Source: Candidatus Pantoea gossypiicola (GTDB lineage Bacteria; Pseudomonadota; Gammaproteobacteria; Enterobacterales; Enterobacteriaceae). Taken from it: DNA of 58,054 bases. A program made the translations under genes and the position numbers. The stretch spans positions 1-58,054 of the forward strand of contig NZ_VWVM01000022.1 of the NCBI RefSeq assembly GCF_008632075.1. Reading direction: 5' to 3'. Positions 34,653 through 44,778 of this stretch are shown one piece after another (within the stretch, counting starts at the first letter, position 1; every line of letters begins with the position of its first letter). The notes under the pieces are model-generated. The model had not been told where the DNA came from. It worked only from the letters and a program-made list of their open reading frames with translations, and did not search any database.

Positions 34653-35849
34653 ATGTTTTTTAAATTCAATCTAAAAATCATCAAAGATCTTTCCTTACTT
34701 TTTATTATAATGGGGTTTATGAATGTATGGGGTTATTTTAAATGGATTGGTAGGGTTGATGTATTTCCTCTTATTATAAATAATGTAACTGGTGTGATTG
34801 CCATTCTGATAACTTCTCTTTTCTTTTTTGGCGTATTTTCAATTGTCTTGCTAGTTCCGTCAGTGCTTTGTTCACTTTCCGGCATGCAAAATAGTAAAGG
34901 GAATCGATTCAATAGGAAATATAACGAAGGCTGCTGTGCCATAACTGCTTTAACTGCGGTTGTTACTGCCTTTACATTATTGTTATTCGAGGTTATGTCT
35001 TATTCATGGTGGCTTTTAATAACGACTACTGCTGCAGCGTCACTGATACATGTTATATTTAATTATTTTCTTAATGGTAAAAGACAAGAAAACCGACGTA
35101 AAGCTCTATCTCGGTTAGAGGTAATAAAAATTAAATTCATTGAAGAATCTATTATAAAAAAAATGAAATTTACGATGCTATATATTAGGCTTAGCGCTGT
35201 TTTTGTTAATGCATGCTACATCTTATATTCTCTCCTGGTTGCTATAATATCAACACTCCCACTTGCATATTTATTACAGGGCGGTGTTTATTTTTCAGAA
35301 AGCGGTTCGTTGACTGAGTATTTTATATTTTTAGTGTTGTATTTATTGCTTTTTATGCCTGTTTTACTTTCACTTGTGATGTATAAAAAGAAAGTACACC
35401 ACGGCATAAAACCCGTTATGGCTCTTTCTCCAGCAATAGTAATTGCAATCTTCGCCATATTTTCTGTTCAGCTTATACAGATTAATCAACGATCAATTGA
35501 AATAGTTGGAATGGCTTCATGGCACGAAAGGGCCTTTGCTTTCAAATCTGAAATTTTCCCTGCGCATTATTTTCCACAGGATATTTGGGGTGCGAGTAAG
35601 GTCTCTGGCTCAGACCGTATTATTGAGGGCGTAGAACTTTTCTCAAATGGAGAAACTCATCTCATCTGCCCAAAAAATATTAAGATGCTAAGAGAGTTAG
35701 CGTTGAAAAAAAATGCCTTTGCCTGGCAGGTGGATGAAAAAGCCAAGAAGAAGTTAACTGACATGAGCCAGTATTGTTTATTAGCGAAAAGCGAGCAGGT
35801 TAGAACAGGTGCTGTATTTTCCTCATTATTTGAAACTCAAAAGCACTAA
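34653..35849 (+). CDS. AT-rich orphan membrane protein
   Basis: 398 residues, not recognised. The gene is strikingly AT-rich and uses AT-ending codons, unlike all neighbours, which suggests horizontal acquisition. Predicted transmembrane segments lie at about 12-30, 40-75 (two), 95-140 (two), 175-205, 220-245 and 253-275. A Lys/Arg-rich cytoplasmic loop (about 143-172) separates the two halves. A soluble C-terminal domain of about 120 residues follows, with conserved-looking cysteines (CPKN and QYCLLA). The start ATG follows CAAGGAG. In E. coli this position holds yjgN, also 398 residues, but no similarity to YjgN was seen by eye. Function unknown. Confidence 0.8.
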   Translation: MFFKFNLKIIKDLSLLFIIMGFMNVWGYFKWIGRVDVFPLIINNVTGVIAILITSLFFFGVFSIVLLVPSVLCSLSGMQNSKGNRFNRKYNEGCCAITALTAVVTAFTLLLFEVMSYSWWLLITTTAAASLIHVIFNYFLNGKRQENRRKALSRLEVIKIKFIEESIIKKMKFTMLYIRLSAVFVNACYILYSLLVAIISTLPLAYLLQGGVYFSESGSLTEYFIFLVLYLLLFMPVLLSLVMYKKKVHHGIKPVMALSPAIVIAIFAIFSVQLIQINQRSIEIVGMASWHERAFAFKSEIFPAHYFPQDIWGASKVSGSDRIIEGVELFSNGETHLICPKNIKMLRELALKKNAFAWQVDEKAKKKLTDMSQYCLLAKSEQVRTGAVFSSLFETQKH

Positions 35850-35880
35850 ATATTTTCCCTTAAGAGTCGTTTATAAATAA

Positions 35881-35910
35881 AAAACCCCGCGCCAGAGCGC
35901 AGGGTTTTTT
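35881..35910. terminator. Bidirectional terminator between the orphan gene and valS
   Basis: AAAACCCCGCGC and GCGCAGGGTTTT pair around a short loop, flanked by A and T tracts on both sides. Serves valS on the minus strand and the orphan gene on the plus strand. Confidence 0.8.
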
Positions 35911-35926
35911 CAGAGCAGCGAATCAA

Positions 35927-38782
35927 TCAGAGCGCCGCAATGACCGCCTGCTGTTCAATCAGTTTTGCTTTTGATTGTTGCAGGTCTGCCACGCGTTCGC
36001 GCTCTTTCGCAACGACCGCTTCCGGCGCACGCGAAACAAAGCCTTCGTTCGCCAGCTTGGTCTCGATCTTTTCGATTTCCACATCCAGCTTAACCAGCTC
36101 TTTCGCCAGACGCTCCAGCTCAGCGGTTTTGTCGACCAGATCCGCCATCGGGATCAGCAGCTCTGCGCCTTCCACAATTTTAGTGACCGAGACCGGACCT
36201 TTCTCGCCTGCCGGCAGAATGGTCAGGCTTTCCAGACGCGCCAGGCGCGACAGGAAGTTGCGGTTCTCTTCAACGCGGCGCTGGGCAGCCGGTGAACAGT
36301 CACGCAGCAGCACATCCAGCGGCTTGCTCGGCGCAATGTTCATCTCCGCACGGATATTACGCACGGCAACGATCGCCTGCTTCATCCACTCGATATCGGC
36401 TTTCGCTTCCGCATCTTCTTTCGCCGCATCGTACTGCGGGAAAGGCTGCAGCATGATGGTGTCGTCGCTGATATTTTTCAGCCCCTTCACGCGCTGCCAG
36501 ATGGTTTCAGTGATAAACGGAATAATCGGGTGCGCCAGACGCAGCAGCGCTTCCAGCACGTGAACCAGCGTATGACGGGTGCCGCGCAGCTCCGCTTCGC
36601 TGCCACTGTTCATCACCGGCTTGGTCAGCTCCAGATACCAGTCACAGAACTGGTTCCAGGTGAAGTCATACAGAATGTTCGCAGCGATATCGAAACGGTA
36701 GCTGTCCAGTGCTTCACGGTAGGCTTTCACCGTATGGTTGAACTCGGTCAAAATCCAGCGATCCGCCAGCGACAGCATCATGTCGCCGCCGTTCTGTCCG
36801 CAATCCTGGTCTTCGGTGTTCATCAGCACAAAGCGGCTGGCGTTCCACAGCTTGTTACAGAAGTTGCGATACCCTTCCAGGCGCTTCATGTCCCAGTTGA
36901 TGTCGCGACCGGTTGAGGCCAGTGCCGCCAGCGTAAAGCGCAGCGCATCGGTGCCTGATGGCTCGATGCCGTTCGGGAACTGCTTCTCGGTACGTTTGCG
37001 GATCTTCTCGGCCAGCTGCGGCTGCATCATGTTACCGGTACGTTTTTCCAGCAGCGCTTCCAGCGAGATGCCGTCGACCATATCCAGCGGGTCAATCACA
37101 TTGCCCTTGGATTTTGACATCTTCTGGCCTTCTTCATCGCGGATCAGACCGGTCATGTAGACGGTTTTGAACGGCACCTGCGGTTTGCCATTTTCATCTT
37201 TGATGAAGTGCATGGTCAGCATGATCATGCGGGCAATCCAGAAGAAGATGATGTCGAAGCCGCTGACCAGCACGCTGGTTGGATGGAAGGTGCGCAGCGC
37301 TTCGGTATTCTCCGGCCAGCCCAGGGTGGAGAAGGTCCACAGACCTGAGGAGAACCAGGTGTCCAGCACGTCATCATCCTGACGCAGCGCCACATCGGCG
37401 GCCAGGTTGTTTTCCGCGCGCACTTCCTCTTCGGTACGGCCAACGTAGACGTTACCGTTGTTGTCATACCACGCCGGAATGCGGTGACCCCACCAGAGCT
37501 GACGGGAAATACACCAGTCCTGAATATCGCGCATCCAGGAGAAGTACATGTTTTCGTACTGCTTCGGCACGAACTGGATGTCGCCATTCTCAACGGCTTC
37601 AACCGCCACTTTCGCCAGCGGCGCGGTACGCACATACCACTGGTCCGTCAGCATCGGCTCGATCACCACGCCGCCACGGTCACCGTAAGGTACGGTCAGG
37701 TCGTGCGGTTTGATCTCGTCAAGCAGGCCCAGCTCATCGACAGCGGCAACAATTGCTTTACGCGCGGCAAAGCGTTCCATGTTCTGGAAAGCCGCCGGGA
37801 TCTCATCGGAACAGGCATCGCTGGCTTCGCCGTTGGTGTCATACACCTGGGCGCGGTCGCGGATATCACCGTCGAAGGTGAGGATGTTGATCATTGGCAG
37901 CTTGTGACGACGACCGACTTCGTAGTCGTTGAAGTCATGCGCCGGGGTGATCTTGACGCAGCCGGTGCCTTTTTCCATGTCGGCGTGTTCGTCGCCCACA
38001 ATAGGAATCAGACGACCAACCAGCGGCAGCATCACGAATTTGCCAATCAGATCTTTATAACGAGGATCTTCCGGGTTGACCGCCACGCCGGTATCGCCCA
38101 GCAGGGTTTCCGGACGGGTGGTCGCGACCACCAGGTAATCTTTACCGTCGGCGGTTTTTGCGCCATCAGCCAGTGGATAGCGGATATGCCACATGGAGCC
38201 TTTGCTCTCGCGGTTTTCCACTTCCAGATCGGAGATCGCGGTGCGCAGCTTAGGATCCCAGTTCACCAGACGTTTGCCACGGTAGATCAGGTTCTCTTTG
38301 TAGAGGCGAACAAACACCTCTTTCACGGCGTTGGAAAGGCCGTCGTCCATCGTGAAGCGCTCGCGCTCCCAGTCGACGGAGTTACCCAGGCGGCGCATCT
38401 GACGGGTAATAGTGCCGCCGGACTCCGCTTTCCACTGCCAGATTTTCTCGATGAACGCATCGCGGCCATAGTCCTGACGCGTTTTGCCCTCTTCAGCCGC
38501 AATTTTGCGCTCAACCACCATCTGCGTAGCGATGCCCGCGTGGTCAGTACCCGCCTGCCACAGGGTATTTTTCCCCTGCATGCGCTGGTAACGGATCATG
38601 GTGTCCATGATGGTTTGCTGGAAGGCGTGACCCATGTGCAAGCTACCGGTGACGTTCGGCGGCGGGATCATGATGCAAAAGCTTTCCTGTCTGGTATCGC
38701 CATTCGGTTTGAAGTAGCCCTGCTTTTCCCAATGCTCGTAAAGCGGCTGCTCGATATCTTGCGGGTTATATGTCTTTTCCAT
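35927..38782 (-). CDS. valS: Valine--tRNA ligase ValS
   Basis: 951 residues, class I synthetase. HIGH appears as HMGH (49-52, in PPNVTGSLHMGH). KMSKS is at about 554-558 (QKMSKSKGN). The editing domain lies between, an anticodon domain follows, and a C-terminal coiled coil rich in Lys/Glu completes it. It charges tRNA-Val and edits Thr. holC lies five bases upstream. Confidence 0.97.
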   Translation of the reverse strand: MEKTYNPQDIEQPLYEHWEKQGYFKPNGDTRQESFCIMIPPPNVTGSLHMGHAFQQTIMDTMIRYQRMQGKNTLWQAGTDHAGIATQMVVERKIAAEEGKTRQDYGRDAFIEKIWQWKAESGGTITRQMRRLGNSVDWERERFTMDDGLSNAVKEVFVRLYKENLIYRGKRLVNWDPKLRTAISDLEVENRESKGSMWHIRYPLADGAKTADGKDYLVVATTRPETLLGDTGVAVNPEDPRYKDLIGKFVMLPLVGRLIPIVGDEHADMEKGTGCVKITPAHDFNDYEVGRRHKLPMINILTFDGDIRDRAQVYDTNGEASDACSDEIPAAFQNMERFAARKAIVAAVDELGLLDEIKPHDLTVPYGDRGGVVIEPMLTDQWYVRTAPLAKVAVEAVENGDIQFVPKQYENMYFSWMRDIQDWCISRQLWWGHRIPAWYDNNGNVYVGRTEEEVRAENNLAADVALRQDDDVLDTWFSSGLWTFSTLGWPENTEALRTFHPTSVLVSGFDIIFFWIARMIMLTMHFIKDENGKPQVPFKTVYMTGLIRDEEGQKMSKSKGNVIDPLDMVDGISLEALLEKRTGNMMQPQLAEKIRKRTEKQFPNGIEPSGTDALRFTLAALASTGRDINWDMKRLEGYRNFCNKLWNASRFVLMNTEDQDCGQNGGDMMLSLADRWILTEFNHTVKAYREALDSYRFDIAANILYDFTWNQFCDWYLELTKPVMNSGSEAELRGTRHTLVHVLEALLRLAHPIIPFITETIWQRVKGLKNISDDTIMLQPFPQYDAAKEDAEAKADIEWMKQAIVAVRNIRAEMNIAPSKPLDVLLRDCSPAAQRRVEENRNFLSRLARLESLTILPAGEKGPVSVTKIVEGAELLIPMADLVDKTAELERLAKELVKLDVEIEKIETKLANEGFVSRAPEAVVAKERERVADLQQSKAKLIEQQAVIAAL

Positions 38783-38787
38783 TTCTG

Positions 38788-39246
38788 CTATGTCGTTTGC
38801 GGCTGTGGTGGCGCTGCCGTATTCAATTGGAATCCAACGCTGCGATACGCTTTGTAGCGGTCGCGCGCCAGTTGTTTGAGAGCGTCCTCGTAAGGAACGA
38901 AGTCTATCACTTCATGGAAAGCAGTAGCAAAATCTGCGAAGTGGGGCAGCAGGCTAATCAGCAGGTCGCGCTGTGAACTGCCGCGACGCTGTGGCCAGGC
39001 CAGCTCAACCGGCGCACCGTAGCGCGGGCCTTCACCCGCCAGGTTGTGCGGCACGAATGCGTTTGCCGGTCGTTGCCACAGCGCTTCGTCAAGACGAATG
39101 GCCTGTTGTTCATCTTCGCAGGCGATCAACACCCGCTTTCCGGCCCGCCAGCGTGTTTCCGCCAGATTACACACCAGCGCTTCAACGGCGCTCAGGCCAT
39201 CGCTCGGGGCATCGGTTTCCAGCACGTAGAAGGTTGCGTTTTTCAT
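38788..39246 (-). CDS. holC: DNA polymerase III chi subunit HolC
   Basis: 152 residues. It begins MKNATFYVLE, and RVLIACEDEQQAIRLDEALW is the family block. Chi pairs with psi in the clamp loader and contacts SSB. It lies between pepA and valS with a five-base gap to valS, the E. coli operon. The protein is a few residues longer than E. coli HolC. Confidence 0.93.
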   Translation of the reverse strand: MKNATFYVLETDAPSDGLSAVEALVCNLAETRWRAGKRVLIACEDEQQAIRLDEALWQRPANAFVPHNLAGEGPRYGAPVELAWPQRRGSSQRDLLISLLPHFADFATAFHEVIDFVPYEDALKQLARDRYKAYRSVGFQLNTAAPPQPQTT

Positions 39247-39269
39247 CGGTTAGCTCATCAGAAGATCAA

Positions 39270-39289
39270 GGGCGGATTCACATCCGCCC
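39270..39289. other. Hairpin between pepA and holC
   Basis: GGGCGGAT-TCAC-ATCCGCCC, a perfect eight-base-pair stem without a long T tract. It may be a weak terminator or an RNA-processing/stability element for the pepA-holC transcript. Confidence 0.4.
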
Positions 39290-39311
39290 CTGCTGTCAGA
39301 AAAGAGGGCGC

Positions 39312-40823
39312 TTAGTCGTCGCCGTTCAATCCTGCCCGATTCAACAGAAACTGCGACAGCATCGGCACCGGACGTCCGGTGGCACCTTTGGCCTTGCCGG
39401 AACGCCAGGCGGTACCGGCGATATCCAGGTGCGCCCAGTTATATTTGCGGGCAAAGCGTGCCAGGAAGCAGGCGGCGGTAATCGCGCCGCCAGGACGGCC
39501 ACCGATGTTGCCCATATCGGCAAAGTTGGACTCCAGCTGCTCCTGGAACTCATCCGCCATCGGCAGACGCCAGGCGCGGTCGCCTGACTGCTCCGAGGCG
39601 CTGATCAGCTCATGCGCCAGCGGATTGTGGTTCGACAGCAAACCGCTGATGTGATGGCCCAGCGCAATCACGCAGGCTCCGGTCAGCGTTGCCACGTCAA
39701 TGACCACTTCCGGGTCGAAGCGTTCCACGTAGGTCAGCGCATCGCACAGCACCAGACGGCCTTCGGCGTCAGTGTTCAGTACTTCAACTGTCTGGCCAGA
39801 CATGGTGGTCAGCACGTCGCCCGGACGCATTGAGCGGCCATCCGGCATGTTTTCACAGCCCGCCAGCACGCCCACCACGTTCAGCGGCAGATTCAGCTCT
39901 GCCACCATACGCATCACGCCATAGACGGCAGCCGCGCCGCACATGTCATATTTCATTTCGTCCATGCTGTCGGCAGGTTTGATGGAGATGCCGCCGGAGT
40001 CAAAGGTCAGCCCTTTACCCACCAGCACAATCGGGCGCGCTTCAGCATCCGGATTGCCTTTGTATTCAATCACCGACATCAGCGATTCGTTCTGCGAACC
40101 GGCACCGACAGCGAGATAGGCGTTCATGCCCAGCTCTTTCATCTGCTGTTCGCCGATCACGCGAGTAGTGACATTTTTGCTGAAGGCATCAGCCAGCTGG
40201 CGCGCCTGTGACGCCAGATAGGCGGCATTACAGATGTTTGGCGGCATATTGCCGAGATCTTTAGCGGCTTTCATGCCGGCAGCGACCGCTAATCCATGCT
40301 GGATAGCGCGTTCGCCGCTGGTCAGCTCACGGCGGGTCGGCACGTTAAATACCAGTTTGCGCAGCGGACGACGCGGCTCGGCTTTATTACTTTTCAGCTG
40401 ATCAAAGTTGTAGAGCGCCTCTTTTGAGGTCTCCACGGCCTGACGTACTTTCCAGTAGGTATTGCGGCCTTTGACATGCAGCTCGGTCAGGAAGCAGACC
40501 GCTTCCATAGAGCCGGTATCGTTCAGCGTATTAATGGTTTTCTGAATGACCTGCTTGTACTGGCGTTCATCCAGCTCACGCTCTTTACCGCAGCCAATCA
40601 GCAGAATACGCTCAGACAGGATATTTGGCACATGATGCAGCAGCAGTGTCTGGCCCACTTTTCCTTCCAGCTCGCCGCGGCGCAGCAGGGCACTGATGTA
40701 GCCATCGCTGATTTTATCCAGCTGCTCGGCAATCGGTGACAGACGACGCGGTTCGAAAACGCCAACGACAATGCAGGCACTGCGCTGTTTTTCCGGGCTT
40801 CCGCTTTTTACACTGAACTCCAT
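39312..40823 (-). CDS. pepA: Leucyl aminopeptidase PepA
   Basis: 503 residues, M17 family. The metal-binding/active-site motif NTDAEGRLVLCDAL is present, and the second catalytic stretch is VGKGLTFDSGGISIK. It removes N-terminal residues as a hexamer; in E. coli PepA also acts as a DNA-binding accessory factor in site-specific recombination and as a regulator of carAB. It is divergent from lptFG. Confidence 0.97.
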   Translation of the reverse strand: MEFSVKSGSPEKQRSACIVVGVFEPRRLSPIAEQLDKISDGYISALLRRGELEGKVGQTLLLHHVPNILSERILLIGCGKERELDERQYKQVIQKTINTLNDTGSMEAVCFLTELHVKGRNTYWKVRQAVETSKEALYNFDQLKSNKAEPRRPLRKLVFNVPTRRELTSGERAIQHGLAVAAGMKAAKDLGNMPPNICNAAYLASQARQLADAFSKNVTTRVIGEQQMKELGMNAYLAVGAGSQNESLMSVIEYKGNPDAEARPIVLVGKGLTFDSGGISIKPADSMDEMKYDMCGAAAVYGVMRMVAELNLPLNVVGVLAGCENMPDGRSMRPGDVLTTMSGQTVEVLNTDAEGRLVLCDALTYVERFDPEVVIDVATLTGACVIALGHHISGLLSNHNPLAHELISASEQSGDRAWRLPMADEFQEQLESNFADMGNIGGRPGGAITAACFLARFARKYNWAHLDIAGTAWRSGKAKGATGRPVPMLSQFLLNRAGLNGDD

Positions 40824-41091
40824 GCACTCTCCTGAATCTTAAAGACAACGGCCGCTGCTGCCGCTAGAATGTAGCGCGCTCATGACCCATTTATTCATCG
40901 TCGCAGCATGACATTCTGCCGCTGGAGGTCATAATGAATCAGGGTGACAAGATGTTGTTTTTTCACCACCCGGACGCGTTTTTCATACAAATTTAGCTAC
41001 GGCGACGGCCATCGATGAAGAAAAATGGCTGATAAGCGTTGAAACTAGCGATTTTCCTGCAAAAAGACAAGTTTTCACAGGCGTACTAAGC

Positions 41092-42192
41092 GTGATCATC
41101 ATTAGATATCTGGTTCGGGAAACGCTCAAAAGCCAGCTGGCTATCCTGTTTATCCTGCTACTCATCTTCTTTTGCCAGAAGTTAGTCAGGATCCTGGGAG
41201 CCGCGGTGGATGGCGAAGTGCCGACAAACCTCGTTCTGACCTTGTTAGGACTCGGTGTGCCTCAAATGGCACAACTTATACTGCCCTTAAGTCTGTTTCT
41301 GGCGATCCTGATGACCCTGGGGCGTCTCTACACGGAAAGTGAAATTACCGTGATGCACGCCTGCGGCCTGAGTAAGGCCGTCCTGGTAAAGGCGGCGATG
41401 GTACTGATGCTGTTTACCTCGATAGTGGCGGCGGTGAACGTCATCTGGCTGGGGCCGTGGTCATCCCGCTATCAGGATGAGGTGACGCAGAACGCCAAAG
41501 CGAACCCAGGTGCTGCAGCGATGGCTGCCGGACAGTTCCAGACCTCCAGCGACGGCAGTGCCGTGCTGTTTGTGGAGGATGTGAAGGGCAATAATTTCGG
41601 TAACGTGTTCCTGGCGCAGTTACGGCCAAAAGGCAATGCGCGTCCTTCGGTGGTGCTGGCAGACAGCGGTCACATGGAGCAGCATAAAGATGGCTCGCAG
41701 GTGGTGACGCTGGATAAAGGCACCCGCTTTGAGGGCACGGCGCTGCTGCGTGATTTCCGTATTACCGACTTCACCAACTATCAGGCCATCGTGGGATATA
41801 AAGCGGCAACGCTCGATCCTAACGATGCAGAGCAGGCCAGCATGACTGACCTGCTCGCGAATAAGACACCGGATTTCCAGGCCGAGCTGCACTGGCGTCT
41901 GACGCTGGTGTTTGCGGTGCTGGTAATGGCGCTGATGGTGGTGCCGCTCAGCGTAGTGAACCCGCGTCAGGGTCGCGTGCTGTCGATGCTGCCCGCCATG
42001 CTGCTCTATCTGATCTTCTTCCTGTTGCAGAGCTCGCTGAAGTCGAGCGGGGCGAAAGGGCGGCTCGATCCGGCACTCTGGATGTGGGTGGTGAATATCA
42101 GTTATCTGGTGCTGGCGGTGCTCCTTAACCTGTGGGATACGGTGCCGATGCGTCGGATTCGCGCCCGCTTTACCCGCGGAGGGTCGGTCTGA
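41092..42192 (+). CDS. lptF: LPS export permease LptF, GTG start
   Basis: 366 residues, LptF/LptG family with six transmembrane helices and a periplasmic beta-jellyroll between them. It begins MIIIRYLVRETLKSQLAILF, as in E. coli. The GTG at 41092 starts this match. LptF and LptG form the inner-membrane half of the Lpt machine with LptB. It overlaps lptG by one base (TGATG). Confidence 0.96.
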   Translation: MIIIRYLVRETLKSQLAILFILLLIFFCQKLVRILGAAVDGEVPTNLVLTLLGLGVPQMAQLILPLSLFLAILMTLGRLYTESEITVMHACGLSKAVLVKAAMVLMLFTSIVAAVNVIWLGPWSSRYQDEVTQNAKANPGAAAMAAGQFQTSSDGSAVLFVEDVKGNNFGNVFLAQLRPKGNARPSVVLADSGHMEQHKDGSQVVTLDKGTRFEGTALLRDFRITDFTNYQAIVGYKAATLDPNDAEQASMTDLLANKTPDFQAELHWRLTLVFAVLVMALMVVPLSVVNPRQGRVLSMLPAMLLYLIFFLLQSSLKSSGAKGRLDPALWMWVVNISYLVLAVLLNLWDTVPMRRIRARFTRGGSV

Positions 42193-43268
42193 TGTTTCGC
42201 GTACTTGACCGCTATATCGGTAAAACCATCTTCAATACCATCATGCTGACGCTGTTCATGCTGGTGTCGCTTTCTGGCATCATCAAGTTCGTCGATCAGC
42301 TGCGTAAAACCGGTCAGGGCAGCTATAGCGCCCTGAGTGCCGGTTATTACACCCTGCTGAGCGTGCCGAAAGATATTGAAATTTTCTTCCCGATGGCGGC
42401 CCTGCTGGGCGCGCTGCTGGGACTGGGCGCGCTGGCGCAGCGCAGTGAGCTGGTGGTGATGCAGGCGGCGGGCTTTACCCGCATGCAGGTGGCGCTGTCC
42501 GTGATGAAAACGGCGATCCCGCTGGTGCTGCTGACCATGGCGATTGGTGAGTTTGTTGCGCCATCGGGCGAGCAGATGGCGCGTAATTATCGGGCGCAGC
42601 AGCTCTATGGCGGCGCACTGGTCTCAACGCAGAATGGTCTGTGGGCAAAAGATGGCAATAACTTCATCTATATTGAGCGCATCAAAGGCGACAACGAAAT
42701 TGATGGGGTGAGCATCTATAACTTTAACGATCAGCGTCGTCTGCAGAGCGTGCGTTACGCGGCGACGGCGACCTGGGATGCGGCTAAGAAGCGCTGGATG
42801 CTGTCACAGGTCGATGAGTCAAATCTGACCGATCCGAAGCAGATTACCGGTTCACAGAGTCTGAGTGGCGAATGGAAAACCAATCTGACGCCGGACAAGC
42901 TGGGGGTGGTGGCGCTGGATCCGGACGCATTGTCGATTCGCGGTCTGCACAGCTACAGCAAGTATCTGAAGCAGAGCGGCCAGGAAGCGGGACGTTATCA
43001 GCTGAATATGTGGAGCAAGATTTTCCAGCCGCTGTCGGTGGCGGTGATGATGCTGATGGCGCTGTCGTTTATCTTCGGTCCGCTGCGTAGCGTGTCGATG
43101 GGAGTGCGTGTCGTAACCGGTATCAGCTTCGGCTTCCTGTTCTACGTGCTGGACCAGATTTTCGGTCCGCTGAGCCTGGTTTACGGCTTGCCGCCGATTC
43201 TGGGGGCGATTCTGCCGAGCTTTGCGTTCTTCGCGATCAGTCTGTTTATGCTGATTAAGCGGCGCTAA
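42192..43268 (+). CDS. lptG: LPS export permease LptG
   Basis: 358 residues. It begins MFRVLDRYIGKTIFNTIM, the E. coli LptG start, so the ATG at 42192 is used and not an upstream in-frame ATG. Same six-helix fold as LptF, with a periplasmic domain that receives LPS and passes it to LptC. The start overlaps the lptF stop by one base. A terminator follows after 22 bases. Confidence 0.96.
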   Translation: MFRVLDRYIGKTIFNTIMLTLFMLVSLSGIIKFVDQLRKTGQGSYSALSAGYYTLLSVPKDIEIFFPMAALLGALLGLGALAQRSELVVMQAAGFTRMQVALSVMKTAIPLVLLTMAIGEFVAPSGEQMARNYRAQQLYGGALVSTQNGLWAKDGNNFIYIERIKGDNEIDGVSIYNFNDQRRLQSVRYAATATWDAAKKRWMLSQVDESNLTDPKQITGSQSLSGEWKTNLTPDKLGVVALDPDALSIRGLHSYSKYLKQSGQEAGRYQLNMWSKIFQPLSVAVMMLMALSFIFGPLRSVSMGVRVVTGISFGFLFYVLDQIFGPLSLVYGLPPILGAILPSFAFFAISLFMLIKRR

Positions 43269-43290
43269 GCGCAATGAATGCAGTAAAAGA

Positions 43291-43315
43291 AAAGGCCGCG
43301 CAAGCGGCCTTTTTT
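43291..43315 (+). terminator. Terminator after lptG
   Basis: AAAGGCCGC-GCAA-GCGGCCTTT followed by T tract. Confidence 0.88.
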
Positions 43316-43453
43316 GCGACCCGTGTAAGGCTCAGGGAGCCTGCGCTTTCCACAACGACGCTACCCATGCCCGGCAATGCTTTACGACAGGCGTATGCGC
43401 CCATCGTTTTATGTCTGCCAGCCGGAGGAGTACTGCAGTGGCCTGAAACGGCG

Positions 43454-44752
43454 TTACGCCACGCTATTTATCCAGCCTGACAGTGCGGGCAGGGCAGCGG
43501 GCAGCTGCGACAGCAGATAGAGAATCAGCCCGATGGTGCCGCCGACCAGCGTACCGTTGATACGGATAAACTGCAGGTCCTTGCCGATGTTAAGTTCAAT
43601 CTGCTGCGACATATCGCGCGCATCCCAGCTCTTCACGGTGTCGCTGATATGACGCGTCAGGAAGCTGGCAAACTCCGGCGCAACGCTGCGCGCCGCCTGT
43701 TCCAGATGCTGGTTCATGGAGTCACGCAGCGCCGGGTCGGCGGCCAGGGTTTCGCCGAGCCACAGGGCTGCACCGCGCACTTTCTCCTGCACGCGCGAAT
43801 CATCGCTGCTGAGATCGGCCTTGAGCCAGTTGCGCATATCATTCCACAGTTCGCCGATGTAGCGATTGAATGAAGCATCTTCTTTCAGCCAGCCCTTAAT
43901 CTCTTCGGCGCGCTCCGCCATTTCCGGGTCGGTCTGCAGTTTAACGATCAGTTTATCAACCGCCCGGTTGAAGCCGAGGCGCAGCTCATGGCCCTGATCC
44001 AGCGCCACATCATCCAGCAGGGAATCGACCGCGTTTGCCACCAGCTCGGCGCTGTGTTCGCCCAGCCATTCAGTCGGCAACATTTTGGATTTGATCGGAT
44101 GCTCGCGTTTCAGCCAGCGCACCAGCTGCATGGCGATAAACTCGCGGGTACTGGGCTTATGCAATAACTTCAGCAACTGGTCGATGGCCGCGTCCAGCAG
44201 TGCCTGATGACGGTTATTTTTGGTCAGGCTTTCCAGCACCATGGCGCTGGTCTGGCTGAGATCGACCTTGTCGATGGCGCGATGCACCGCGCGGCGCATA
44301 AAGGTCTGAATCCGTGCGTCATCGGTGAGATCCAGAAAGCCGCGCATCACCTGAAGCAGATGGCGGCCAACGCGGTCGGCGTTGCCCGGCGCATTCAGCC
44401 ATTGTGCCAGCAGGTTTGAGGGATCGTGACGGCGAATCAGATTCAGCAAAGAGTCGGTATCAAGAAACTTCTCCTGCACAAAGCGCCCGAGGTTTTCACC
44501 GATACGATCTTTGTTACGCGGAATGATGGCGGTATGGCGCGAGATAAAGGGCACCGGCACGCGCCGGAACAGCGCCACCACGGCAAACCAGTCCGCCAGT
44601 GCGCCGACCATCGCAGCCTCCGCAATCGCTTTGACGCCGCTGACCCAGAAGCCAGGCGGCAGAAAAAGGGTGACGATAAAAGTGGCGACGGCGAGCAGCA
44701 GCAACAGCAGCGCCAGGCGTTTCATCCGTTTCAGTTCGTAGTGTTTATCCAT
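43454..44752 (-). CDS. yjiN: DUF445 membrane protein YjiN
   Basis: 432 residues of the DUF445 family. A transmembrane segment near 12-30 and KAIAEAAMVGALADWFAVVALFRR are the family signature; a long helical, repeat-like soluble part follows, and a hydrophobic C-terminal anchor ends the protein. Function unknown. It lies 26 bases after yjgR on the same strand, so they may share a transcript. In E. coli the two genes are not neighbours. Confidence 0.85.
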   Translation of the reverse strand: MDKHYELKRMKRLALLLLLLAVATFIVTLFLPPGFWVSGVKAIAEAAMVGALADWFAVVALFRRVPVPFISRHTAIIPRNKDRIGENLGRFVQEKFLDTDSLLNLIRRHDPSNLLAQWLNAPGNADRVGRHLLQVMRGFLDLTDDARIQTFMRRAVHRAIDKVDLSQTSAMVLESLTKNNRHQALLDAAIDQLLKLLHKPSTREFIAMQLVRWLKREHPIKSKMLPTEWLGEHSAELVANAVDSLLDDVALDQGHELRLGFNRAVDKLIVKLQTDPEMAERAEEIKGWLKEDASFNRYIGELWNDMRNWLKADLSSDDSRVQEKVRGAALWLGETLAADPALRDSMNQHLEQAARSVAPEFASFLTRHISDTVKSWDARDMSQQIELNIGKDLQFIRINGTLVGGTIGLILYLLSQLPAALPALSGWINSVA

Positions 44753-44778
44753 AACCTGATCTTAGCAGAGAGCGGGAT

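Noticed and set aside
37484..38857. 457-codon plus-strand frame opposite valS
   Set aside because: Fully antisense to valS, with no ribosome site or family resemblance.
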